Source of the DNA: Salegentibacter maritimus
Lineage (GTDB): Bacteria > Bacteroidota > Bacteroidia > Flavobacteriales > Flavobacteriaceae
Assembly: GCF_016236915.1 (NCBI RefSeq)
Contig: NZ_JAEHOK010000015.1
Location: 36,034 to 100,033, forward strand
DNA: 64,000 nucleotides
Direction of reading: 5' to 3'
The notes beneath the pieces were generated by a model, which had not been told where the DNA came from, did not search any database, and saw only the letters and a list, made by a program, of their open reading frames with translations. A program made the translations under genes and the position numbers. Below, piece after piece: positions 56,227 through 63,993 of this stretch. Positions within the stretch are counted from its first letter, which is position 1. The number at the start of each line of letters is the position of its first letter.

Positions 56227-57750
56227 TTATTTTTTCTTTTTTAATGAATATAAATCTTTTCGTCGATCTTTCATATTTCTTACGCTTCCGAAAGCATGTA
56301 GCTCTTTTAAAAGGTCTAAGTCTACATCTACAATTAATGTACTCTCGGTATTTGGAGTGGCTTCCGCTTTAATACCATTTACAGGAAATGCAAAATCTGA
56401 TGGTGTTAGCACGGCACTTTGGGCATATTGAATATCCATATTATTTACTTTAGGCAAATTTCCTACAGATCCTGCCATGGCCACATAGCATTCGTTTTCA
56501 ACCGCCCTGGCCTGGGCACATATTTTTACGCGAGAATATCCGTTTTGGGTATCGGTCATAAATGGAACAAATAAAATATTCATTCCCTCCTCTGCCAAAA
56601 TTCTTCCTACTTCCGGAAATTCAACATCATAGCAAATAAGTACACCAATTTTCCCACAGTCGGTATCAAAAGTTTGCAGTTTACTACCGCCCTTCATTCC
56701 CCAGGCAGCTTCTTCTGCAGGAGTAATATGCAGTTTCTCATAACGTTCGTAACTTCCATCCCTTCGGCATAAAAAGCCCACATTATACATATGTTCCCCA
56801 ATAACCATAGGCATACTCCCGGTAATGATATTTATATTATAATTCACCGCAAATTCCTGGAAAGTCTCCAGCAAACGTTCAGAATAAGTTGAAAGTCCCC
56901 TGATGGCTTCAGGCTCGGTCAATTCATTAAACTGCGCCATAAGCGGCGCATTAAAAAGTTCTGGAAAAAGTATAAAATCACTCTGGTAATCACTTACTGC
57001 ATCTACAAAAAATTCAATTTGTGAAACCAGCGCATCATAATCCTTAAAGAGTCGCATTTGCCATTGCACCAAACCAAGCCTTACTACGGTTTTTGGTGTA
57101 TCTATTAGCTTTGTAGTTTTGGTATAATAAATATTGTTCCACTCCATGAGCACCGCATACTCCTTACTTTCAACATCACCGGGCAAATAGCCTTTTATCA
57201 CTTTTTTTACGTGAAAATCGTTAGAAAGTTGAAAAGACAACACAGGATCATGGATTTCCTGAAGTTTTACTTTTTCTATATACTTTTTTGGTGTAAGCTC
57301 TTTAGAATAAGCACCATAGTTAGGTATTCTTCCGCCAAAGGCTATAGATTTTAAATTAAGCTGCTCACAAAGCTCTTTTCGGGCTTCATATAAACGTCTT
57401 CCCAGACGCATTCCGCGATAATCGGGATGAATAAAAACATCTATTCCATATAAAATATCACCATTTTTGGTATGGTTGGAAAAATTTTCACCACCTATAA
57501 TTTCTTCATAGGTATGGTCTTCATCAAACTTTTTAGAATCTATTATAATGGCAAGCGCACAACCGGCAATTTTATTATCTATAATGATACAAAACTGCCC
57601 TTCGGGAAATTTATTTACCAGATTCCTTATTTCATCTTTGGTCCAGTAGTCCTCTGGCATTTTCTGATAGCTTTTTATCATAGAAACCTTTAGTTCCTGA
57701 TAGTCTTTAAGCTTTAAATTTCGAAGTTCTATTATAGGGGTTTCGTTCAC
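56227..57750 (-). CDS. GNAT acetyltransferase fused to a carbon-nitrogen hydrolase
   Basis: A 507-residue fusion. Residues about 10-160 form a GNAT domain with the acyl-CoA loop HPDYRGMRLGRRLYEARKEL. Residues about 222-500 form a nitrilase-superfamily domain with the full triad: Glu264 (FPELFNAP), Lys339 (EKLHITP) and Cys373 (LICYDVEFPE). The fusion is known in many bacteria as an amidase of unknown substrate. No signal peptide. It is a single gene just upstream of the ilv leader. Confidence 0.9.
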   Translation of the reverse strand: MNETPIIELRNLKLKDYQELKVSMIKSYQKMPEDYWTKDEIRNLVNKFPEGQFCIIIDNKIAGCALAIIIDSKKFDEDHTYEEIIGGENFSNHTKNGDILYGIDVFIHPDYRGMRLGRRLYEARKELCEQLNLKSIAFGGRIPNYGAYSKELTPKKYIEKVKLQEIHDPVLSFQLSNDFHVKKVIKGYLPGDVESKEYAVLMEWNNIYYTKTTKLIDTPKTVVRLGLVQWQMRLFKDYDALVSQIEFFVDAVSDYQSDFILFPELFNAPLMAQFNELTEPEAIRGLSTYSERLLETFQEFAVNYNINIITGSMPMVIGEHMYNVGFLCRRDGSYERYEKLHITPAEEAAWGMKGGSKLQTFDTDCGKIGVLICYDVEFPEVGRILAEEGMNILFVPFMTDTQNGYSRVKICAQARAVENECYVAMAGSVGNLPKVNNMDIQYAQSAVLTPSDFAFPVNGIKAEATPNTESTLIVDVDLDLLKELHAFGSVRNMKDRRKDLYSLKKKK

Positions 57751-58335
57751 GAAAGTCGGTATTTATTTAATACGAAGATACTGTAGAATATGTTGGTTTG
57801 AAAGTCCGTAATATTTAAAGAAGAATTTAATGAAATTTAACTGAAACAAGAATAGCTTTTATTTATAAAACTTTTAGTCAGGTAAATGTTTGATTTGACC
57901 TGCCCTTCATTTCTTTTGCTCGTCCAAAAGAAACGAAGCAAAGAAAAAGACGCTTTTTTCAAGGAATTTTTTGGCGAAAGGCCAAAAACCGTGACCAAAA
58001 CCCCGCGGATAACCGATTAAAATAATCGCTCATCCTGAATCTCGGGGTTTTATCCACATATTCTGCGAAAAAGGATAAAAAAATAATTGAATTAATAAAC
58101 CGATTTTTACTTGCGTCAAACTGAATTTATTTCAGAGCCTGCTCCGAAATTTATCGGAGGTCTAAGTAGAGCGTAACTAGTTTTCATATTAGATGCTAAA
58201 ACAAGTTCTGCATGATGTTCTATGCTAAGATCAGACTTATTAAAAATAGATTCAAAAAATCCTAGTTCTGTTTAAAATTTTCGTAACTCCCCCTTTGGAG
58301 CCTGTACCGAATTTACTTCGGGAGGCTGGGGTGCC
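57751..58335. repeat. Repeat-rich intergenic region, no gene
   Basis: 585 bp without a gene. It holds a perfect 9-bp-arm inverted repeat (TTTCTTTTG-CTCGTC-CAAAAGAAA, 57910-57933), a larger fold in which AAAACCCCG pairs with CGGGGTTTT (about 57998-58049) around GATTA-AAA-TAATC, a diverged family A element (58114-58217), and a CCCC/GGGG palindrome (about 58288-58332) close to the regulator stop, which may act as its terminator. Confidence 0.6.
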
Positions 58336-58968
58336 TTACAACAACAAAATCCTGTGCTTAATCGCATAAAGCACCAAACCGGTTCGGCTTCTTACGTTTA
58401 GTTTCTGGAATAAACTTTCTCGATATCCATCTATAGTTTTTGGGCTAAGGTTCATTTCGTGGGCGACTTCTTTATAGGTCATTTCAGAACAGGCCAGTTC
58501 AAGAAATTCCAATTCGCGTTTAGTAAGATTGGTGAGTTTATTTTCTTTATCCTTATTTTTAATAGCTTCCGAAACTGCATCGCTATAGAAAAAGCCTTCC
58601 TTTATCACCTCATCCAGCGCAAACTTAAACTCATCTGGATCTATATCTTTTAATAGATAACCGCGACAACCCAATTTCACCATAAAAGTCACGGTTTCCT
58701 CATCGTCTTCCATAGTAAGCGCCAAAACCTTTTGGTCAGGATAATTTTCATTGAGCCAGGCCATCGTTTCAGGGCCATCCATTATTGGCATTCTAATATC
58801 CAACAACACCAAGTCGGGTTTAGGCTGGTTGGCTTTAAAATGCGTCACCAGTTCCTGCCCGTTTTTATAAATGCCGGAAACCTCGTAATCCTCAAAAGAA
58901 TTCACCAGGTTTTTTAAAGATTGTGAAAATAAAGTGTGATCGTCTACAATTGCTACGGTATTATTCAT
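58336..58968 (-). CDS. NarL/LuxR-type response regulator
   Basis: A 210-residue regulator: receiver domain 1-125 with paired acids (IVDDH) and phospho-Asp57 (LVLLDIRMP), then a LuxR helix-turn-helix (about 145-205: LTKRELEFLELACSEMTYKEVAHEMNLSPKTIDGYR). Its start overlaps the kinase gene by 8 bp, so it is the partner of that kinase. Last gene of a four-gene operon. Targets unknown. Confidence 0.92.
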   Translation of the reverse strand: MNNTVAIVDDHTLFSQSLKNLVNSFEDYEVSGIYKNGQELVTHFKANQPKPDLVLLDIRMPIMDGPETMAWLNENYPDQKVLALTMEDDEETVTFMVKLGCRGYLLKDIDPDEFKFALDEVIKEGFFYSDAVSEAIKNKDKENKLTNLTKRELEFLELACSEMTYKEVAHEMNLSPKTIDGYRESLFQKLNVRSRTGLVLYAIKHRILLL

Positions 58969-59749
58969 CTTGTTGCCCTATTAAAGAATAGCGTAAAGAT
59001 AAGGAAGTTCCTGCGCCTATAGAAGTTTCCAACTCAAACTTTGCCTTTATCAGCGCTGCCCTGCTTTCCATATTGAATAATCCTGAATTCTTCTTTACCG
59101 CTTCCAAATCAAATCCCTGCCCGTTATCTTTTGCAGTAATGATGATTTCTTCGGAAGTAAAACTTATTTGAACACTTAATGTTGAAGCTTTCGCGTGCTT
59201 GATCACGTTAGAAAAGAATTCCTGAAGTATCCTGAATAAAACTATACTGTGCTGCTGTGGAATTTCCTGTTTTTCTCCGCTTACTTTCAATTCGTTTTCA
59301 ATAACGCCCATACGCTGAAACCTTGCCAGTTCATTTTCTACAGAAACCACCAAACCGGCGTAACCAATTACCTGGTTGTTTAAGGACTTTGAGAGCGAAC
59401 GCACTTCCTGAAGTGAATTCGCCACGGTTTCTTTAATTTCTAAAGCTGAGTTTTTTTCGGCTTCAGGTAGGTTTCTTGAAAAAATATTCAACTGCATATT
59501 GGCAACAGAAAGTAACTGTCCAATATTATCGTGCAATTCCCAGCCCACATTTTTTAAGGTTTGTTCCTGCATTTCTATTCGCGATTGGGAAATTTCCCGC
59601 TCAAAGAGCTGTTTAGCCTCAAATTGCTCTTGTAATAATTTGTTTTTTCGCCTTTGGTACACCACAAAAAAAACGATCACAAAAGCCGTTAGCATTAGGA
59701 TAACTACCGCAAAATAGATGATAAGTAAAATCTCTTCCTTAGAAAGCAT
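58961..59749 (-). CDS. Sensor histidine kinase, HisKA_3 (NarX-like) type
   Basis: A 262-residue kinase with one membrane segment (about 9-30), a short coiled linker, the phospho-acceptor His73 in NVGWELHDNIGQLL and an HATPase domain with FFSNVIKHAKAS and DNGQGFDL. There is almost no extracytoplasmic part, so it probably senses through the membrane or through the integral membrane protein encoded just upstream (11-bp overlap). Confidence 0.92.
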   Translation of the reverse strand: MLSKEEILLIIYFAVVILMLTAFVIVFFVVYQRRKNKLLQEQFEAKQLFEREISQSRIEMQEQTLKNVGWELHDNIGQLLSVANMQLNIFSRNLPEAEKNSALEIKETVANSLQEVRSLSKSLNNQVIGYAGLVVSVENELARFQRMGVIENELKVSGEKQEIPQQHSIVLFRILQEFFSNVIKHAKASTLSVQISFTSEEIIITAKDNGQGFDLEAVKKNSGLFNMESRAALIKAKFELETSIGAGTSLSLRYSLIGQQDE

Positions 59750-60455
59750 TTTTTAATTTTTTTGAAGATGAATTTTTCTTATTGGCCAACCATAAAAAGG
59801 CAATGCTATAGGAACCGTACATAAAAATATTCATTGCTATTAAAACAATATCACTAAATTCAACAAATTCCGGACTTTCAATGGTATAGTATCTATAATA
59901 AATCCAAATCGGAGCGGTTGTCAAAAAATATAAAAGCGTAATGATTGATATATAAAAACTTAATTCCCTTTTAATGCTAAGAATTTTATCACTTAATAAA
60001 ATTTCAAAATAAAAATAAAAAATTACTCCCAGCAGGAAAATACTTCCCCCTAAATAAGTGAGAGCGGAGTGACTTCGGAAAAACACATCTGAAAACACTA
60101 AATTGGCAATACAGATAATAACATACAAGATTAGCAGCTTATTGATAATATTTTTTATTCTTTTATTTGAAAGTTTCCGGTTAAAATAAAGAATATAAAC
60201 AGTAAAGTTGATAATGGAATAAGGATTATATAACCAAAAGTTAGAGTACAAAATAGTCTCTTTAAGAAAGTGCAATGACTCATTCCAATAAATTATTGTT
60301 GGAATTAATGCCAGTGCCTCAACAAAAAAAGTTAGCAATAAAAAGTAAGCAAAAAACCCAACTGATTTATCGGTTGGGTTTTTCTTAGAGTAATAAAGGC
60401 CAGAAATTGCTGCAACGCCTTCAAGTATGAGTACAAGAAATCTTAAATCGTACAT
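59739..60455 (-). CDS. Multi-pass membrane protein, putative sensory partner of the kinase
   Basis: A 238-residue protein with about seven hydrophobic segments evenly spread, aromatic-rich, and a lysine/serine-rich C-terminal tail (KKNSSSKKLKNAF). It resembles the seven-helix sensory modules that precede HisKA_3 kinases. No family recognised with certainty. The overlap with the kinase gene implies that the two work together; a membrane sensor split from its kinase is my inference. Confidence 0.7.
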   Translation of the reverse strand: MYDLRFLVLILEGVAAISGLYYSKKNPTDKSVGFFAYFLLLTFFVEALALIPTIIYWNESLHFLKETILYSNFWLYNPYSIINFTVYILYFNRKLSNKRIKNIINKLLILYVIICIANLVFSDVFFRSHSALTYLGGSIFLLGVIFYFYFEILLSDKILSIKRELSFYISIITLLYFLTTAPIWIYYRYYTIESPEFVEFSDIVLIAMNIFMYGSYSIAFLWLANKKNSSSKKLKNAF

Positions 60456-60842
60456 TTAATAAATAGTTGGAGGAAATCCACCGTGAGTTTGATTTAAAGG
60501 TTCTATTTCATAATTATTAGGGTTAGAATCTTCCCCGGGAGTTGCTGTATCTCCCGAAACTTCTTTGGTAGGCGAGAGAAACATGGTAGTATAACTTTTT
60601 TTCTCCTTAGTTTTAGGATAAGCCCCTAAATAAAACCGAATCCCCGGTTTTTCCACTCCCTGCTCTTTAGATTTCTCGCGAACATAATCCAGGTACTCCT
60701 GTAATTCGTCCAGGCTATACCAGAATTCGCGGGTATCTTCATAACCCTCGGCTTCCCTGATGTCTTTTCCACGGGTCTTCACCCATTCGTCCTGTTCCTT
60801 ACGCGCCTCTTCAACGCTGATGCACTTTTTTGGTTTTTTCAT
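60456..60842 (-). CDS. Hypothetical protein, first gene of the two-component operon
   Basis: A 128-residue soluble protein, very charged in the first 70 residues (KKPKKCISVEEARKEQDEW), then a strand-rich part and a Pro/Asn-rich end. No signal peptide and no known family. It lies directly before the membrane protein gene with no gap. Possibly a cytosolic accessory of the sensor; no support beyond position. Confidence 0.65.
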   Translation of the reverse strand: MKKPKKCISVEEARKEQDEWVKTRGKDIREAEGYEDTREFWYSLDELQEYLDYVREKSKEQGVEKPGIRFYLGAYPKTKEKKSYTTMFLSPTKEVSGDTATPGEDSNPNNYEIEPLNQTHGGFPPTIY

Positions 60843-60894
60843 TTAATTGGTTGGTTAAAAAACTCAATTTTTTGTTAAGGTAAATTTAGTAGAT

Positions 60895-61380
60895 TTTTTC
60901 ATTTTTACAAATCTTTAGAGTTCTCGGTTCTCGGTTGTCAGTTCTCGGTCTGTTTTCGGGTAATTCGGTTAAGCGTGTGGTTTGCAGTTTGGTGTTTATT
61001 GTTCGAGGTTTGTTGTTTGGCGCCACGAATACACGAATATTCTTTGCTGTTATCAGTTGTGGGTTCTCAGTTGTCAGTTGTCGGTTGTGGGTTTGGCCCA
61101 ATTGAACCGGTCGCAGATTGAGAGTTGCGGGTTTGGTGTTTATGGTTTGTTTTTAAGGAATTGTGCATATCTCAGATTCCTTTCTCTTGGCTCTTTTTTC
61201 TTGCTTCTTTCATTTCCGTTCGTTGCGAGGAGGCGTTGGCTGATGTGGCAATCTGTTCTGGATGATTACTACGTTGTGAGTTTTGAGTTCTCGGTTGTCA
61301 GTTCTCGGTCTGTTTTCGGGTAATTCGGTTAAGCATGTGGTTTGCAGTTTGGTGTTTATTGTTCGGAGTTTATTGTTTGT
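60895..61380. repeat. GT-rich direct repeats
   Basis: A segment of about 95 bp (GTTGTCAGTTCTCGGTCTG, TTTTCGGGTAATTCGGTTAA, then GTGGTTTGCAGTTTGGTG) is present at 60935-61018 and 61297-61378 almost unchanged, with shorter GTTCTCGGTT and GTTGTCAGTT units between. The plus strand is strikingly G+T-rich. Open frames here have no coding signs. Confidence 0.75.
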
Positions 61381-61990
61381 TGTTAAAGATTTACAGAATA
61401 TAATCTTACTCTCTTTTTCCTTGCTTTTTCTTTTCACTCTTCACTCTTCACTAATCACTTTTCAACTTTTAAACATAAAGCACTTCTCGATACTTTCCGA
61501 CTCAAGTCGAAACACTCGAAGTGACGGCTCACTTCAAACAAAAGATCGCCGCACTCCTTCCTCACCCACGATGACGGAAAGAAAAAGAAGCGTCATTGCG
61601 AGGAGGCGTTAGCCAACGTGGTAATCTGTTCTAAATGAGTTCTCGGTTGTGGGTTATAAGTTTTCTGTTACTGTATGTTTCGGGTTTGCGCTTGGCATTA
61701 GACAGTTTATAGTTCGGGGTTTATTGTTTGTTGTTGAAGATTTACAGAATATAATCTTACTCTCTTTTTCCTTGCTTTTTCTCTTCACTCTTCACTAATC
61801 ACTTTTCAACTTTTAAACATAAAGCACTTCTCGATACTTTCCGACTTACGTCGGAACACTCGAATTGACGGGGAACTACAAACAAAAAATCGCCACGCTC
61901 GTTCCTCACTCACGATGACGGAAAAAAAGTAGCGTCATTGCGAGGAGGCGTTGACTGATGTGGCGATCTATTTTTAGTCTGTTGTCTGTT
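61366..61990. repeat. Two direct copies of a unit of about 280 bp
   Basis: From GTTTATTGTTTGTTGTT through TTTACAGAATATAATCTTAC and AAGCACTTCTCGATACTTTC to CGTCATTGCGAGGAGGCGTT, copy one runs about 61366-61650 and copy two about 61717-61985. The TCCGAC/GTCGGA palindromes differ by a few bases. CGTCATTGCGAGGAGGCG also occurs as a third partial copy at 61221. Confidence 0.8.
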
Positions 61991-62013
61991 TGGTATTCAA
62001 GGGTGGATTCAAC

Positions 62014-62043
62014 CTAGATTCTGAAACAAGTTCAGAATGACAT
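62014..62043. repeat. Half copy of the family A repeat, intact target sequence
   Basis: CTAGATTCTGAAACAAGTTC then AGAATGAC. Its AACAAGTTC (62025-62033) is identical to the 5' guide-like stretch in the IS110 structured RNA. Confidence 0.6.
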
Positions 62044-62051
62044 TCTGAAGA

Positions 62052-62098
62052 AAGGGGATTTTTCCCCTTGTAACGAGCGTACTTATCTTCTACATTTG
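62052..62098 (+). promoter_or_regulatory. Promoter of small RNA copy 1
   Basis: TTG (62068-62070), a 20-bp spacer and TACATTTG (62091-62098). The inverted repeat AAGGGG ... CCCCTT (62052-62069) covers the -33 box and recurs in copy 2. Confidence 0.7.
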
Positions 62099-62103
62099 AC
62101 ATA

Positions 62104-62215
62104 GTCATTTTAGTTAGCTAAAGTGTTTTGGGGCAAAAAAGTGTCGTCGACGGTGAGGATTTTGATTGGTAGGGTAATCAGATTTCTCGTAAACCAAGAC
62201 GGCACTTTTTTATTT
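62104..62215 (+). ncRNA. Candidate small RNA, copy 1
   Basis: About 110 nt between a good promoter and a T tract. Hairpin 1 is CATTTTAG-TTAG-CTAAAGTG (62106-62125, one G-T pair). The closing stem pairs AAAAAAGTGTCGTC (62135-62148) with GACGGCACTTTTTT (62198-62211) over 14 positions, and encloses GGTGAGG and the hairpin TTGATT-GGTAGGGT-AATCAG. No start codon with a usable frame is inside. A second copy lies 347 bp downstream. I do not recognise an Rfam family; Flavo-1 and 6S RNA are the ones I would compare. Confidence 0.65.
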
Positions 62216-62400
62216 TTGTGAGTCTATATTCTAAAAAGACCTCCTGCTGCACTTAAAGTATTAGAACGAAGCTATCCCTATTTTACATCAGGATCTAAAT
62301 CGCCCGAATCAAACCTTATTTTGCATCAATCTCAAAATATGCACCAAATTTCATTCATAGATATTTCATCTTAATTTCTCGAAATGAATTCGAGAAAAAG

Positions 62401-62445
62401 AGGGGTTTTTCCCCTTGCTATGAACATACTCATCTTCTACTTTTG
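62401..62445 (+). promoter_or_regulatory. Promoter of small RNA copy 2
   Basis: TTG (62415-62417), again a 20-bp spacer, and TACTTTTG (62438-62445), with the AGGGG ... CCCCT inverted repeat (62401-62415) at the -33 box. Two of the variable -7 bases differ from copy 1 while the consensus bases are kept. Confidence 0.7.
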
Positions 62446-62450
62446 ACACG

Positions 62451-62562
62451 GTCATTTTAGATAGCTAAAATGTTTTAGAACAAAAAAGTGTCGTTAACGG
62501 TGAGGAGTCTGATTGGTAGGGTAATCAGGTTTCTCGTAAACCAAGACGGCACTTTTTTATTA
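62451..62562 (+). ncRNA. Candidate small RNA, copy 2
   Basis: The same layout as copy 1. Hairpin 1 is CATTTTAG-ATAG-CTAAAATG (62453-62472, perfect), the closing stem AAAAAAGTGTCGTT (62482-62495) with GACGGCACTTTTTT (62545-62558), inner hairpin CTGATT-GGTAGGGT-AATCAG (62509-62528, perfect). Changes between the copies in stems turn Watson-Crick pairs into G-T pairs or back, so pairing is kept. The inner GGTAGGGT loop and TTTCTCGTAAACC are identical in both. Confidence 0.65.
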
Positions 62563-62664
62563 GTGAGCCTTGATATTCATAAGGCCTTTGGCAGTAATGA
62601 ATATTCTAGAGCGATCTAATCCCGGTTTCACATCGGGGGCTTCTAGTCCCAATGTTGTTTTTCC

Positions 62665-62734
62665 CGTCACCCCGAATTCATTTCAGGGTCTAACTTCTAA
62701 AAAATTCAAAACAACTTAGAACCTGAAACGAATC
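62665..62734. repeat. Family A palindromic repeat upstream of the IS110 element
   Basis: CGTCACCCCGAATTCATTTC, then TTAGAACCTGAAACGAAT; the end of the second arm is diverged. Confidence 0.6.
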
Positions 62735-62781
62735 CGTTCGAACGATAGAGCAGTTTCACTGATAGGTTAGCAATTTAACAA

Positions 62782-62802
62782 CTTAGATGCTGAAATAAAT
62801 TC
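62782..62802 (+). repeat. Left half of the family A element split by the IS110 insertion
   Basis: CTTAGATGCTGAAATAAATT then C. In other family A copies this arm continues with AG and then GATGACG or a close variant; here it breaks off, and AG reappears at 63999 after the insertion. Confidence 0.75.
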
Positions 62803-62847
62803 CTTTAGACTTGCAAGAGTAAAATTTGTGTAAATTAAGGATTAAAA

Positions 62848-62980
62848 AAGAGTAGGCTAACTATAACAAGTTCCAGTTAAAAGAGCTATATGCTGATTCA
62901 GTACCTACTCTTTCCCTAAATAGTAACTCAAATAGAAATTCGGGATTAAAAGCCCATTATTAAGGAATTGAGTCCTATTT
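62848..62980 (+). ncRNA. Candidate bridge RNA of the IS110 element
   Basis: Two large stem-loops upstream of the transposase. Loop A: stem AAAGAGTAGG/CCTACTCTTT (62848-62857 with 62905-62914). Loop B: AAATAG..ACTCAA pairs with TTGAGT.CTATTT (62919-62980). On the left of loop A, AACAAGTTC resembles the left target; on its right, ATGCTGA complements TCAGCAT, the expected right target. On the left of loop B, ATAGAAAT equals the right end of the element; on its right, AAGGA complements TCCTT at the left end. This is the order of guides in known bridge RNAs. The 5' end and promoter are not determined. Confidence 0.75.
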
Positions 62981-63012
62981 AATTTAATCCATTCATAACT
63001 AAAACCAAAATT

Positions 63013-63993
63013 ATGAAAAATTCATTGACTTTTGTAGGTATTGATATCAGTAAAAACACATTGGATATTTGTTCTATAAAAGGTGAGAAGAAACTGGCCA
63101 AACGTATTGATAACAACAAAAAAGCTATAAAAGTTTTTTTTAGTGGCTCAAAGCCACAAAGTTTAAAAGTCTGTATTGAGAATACGGGGCGATATGGCCG
63201 TAAGATTATTGAAGTCTTAACCTCTTTAAATATCGTTTTTTACGAAGTAAATCCTTTGCATTTACACAAAAGTATTGGACTCACCAGAGGAAAAGATGAT
63301 ATTATAGATGCCTTCCGTATTGCTAAATTCCTGGAAAAAAACCACACAGAACTCGAACCACATCAAAAACCAGAACCGGGAATAGAAAAGCTGAAAGCAC
63401 TTATATCCCATAGGAACCTGTTAATTAAGCAAAGAGCCCAACTCAAAGCAAAAAACAAAGAAAACCTACTGATTGCAGATCTTGACTTGCCGCAACTGGA
63501 AGAGCACGGAGCTGAACTTATTCAATTACTAACTGAAAAAATAAAACAAACCGACAAATCAATAATTGAGGTTATTGAGCACAATAGTGTATTGAAGCAC
63601 CAATACCATTTAATACGTGCTATTCCTGGAGTAGGTCCTATTTTATCGTGGAATATGTTGATTAAAACAAATGCATTTAAATCGATCACAAATCCTCGTA
63701 AATTTGCCTGTTATGCTGGAGTGGCGCCATTTTCAAAAAGTTCAGGAACTTCTGTTTTTGGTAGGGCATCGGTTTCTATCTATGCAGATAAAGGCATTAA
63801 GAAAATACTGCATTTAGCAGCCATGAGGGCGATCCAATTGCCTTCTGATTTAAAACAATATTACCATCGAAAGGTAAATGAAGGCAAAAACAAAATGAGC
63901 GTCTTAAATGCTGTAAGAAATAAGATCATTCATAGAATTTTTGCCATCATAAAAAATCAAAAAATATATAATAATAACTTGCAAGTGTCATAG
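63013..63993 (+). CDS. IS110-family transposase (DEDD recombinase)
   Basis: A 326-residue recombinase. The RuvC-like DEDD domain has Asp11 (VGIDISKNTLD), Glu56 (CIENTGRYG) and Asp96/Asp99 (GKDDIIDAFRIAKF). A coiled-coil linker (about 120-195) follows, then the Tnp domain with the helix-hairpin-helix-like IPGVGPILSW and the serine motif FACYAGVAPFSKSSGTSVFG, Ser244 being the likely nucleophile. Full length and intact, so probably active. Its TAG stop (63991-63993) lies inside the right end of the element. Confidence 0.95.
   Translation: MKNSLTFVGIDISKNTLDICSIKGEKKLAKRIDNNKKAIKVFFSGSKPQSLKVCIENTGRYGRKIIEVLTSLNIVFYEVNPLHLHKSIGLTRGKDDIIDAFRIAKFLEKNHTELEPHQKPEPGIEKLKALISHRNLLIKQRAQLKAKNKENLLIADLDLPQLEEHGAELIQLLTEKIKQTDKSIIEVIEHNSVLKHQYHLIRAIPGVGPILSWNMLIKTNAFKSITNPRKFACYAGVAPFSKSSGTSVFGRASVSIYADKGIKKILHLAAMRAIQLPSDLKQYYHRKVNEGKNKMSVLNAVRNKIIHRIFAIIKNQKIYNNNLQVS

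Noticed and set aside
60886..61612. Several open frames of 70-110 codons in the GT-rich repeats
   Set aside because: They appear on both strands and consist of translated repeats (such as NRPRTDNRE), so they are by-products of repeat composition.
62640..62700. tRNA-like T-arm (CCCGGTTTCACATCGGG)
   Set aside because: No acceptor stem, anticodon arm or D-arm around it. It is part of the region repeated after the small RNA units.
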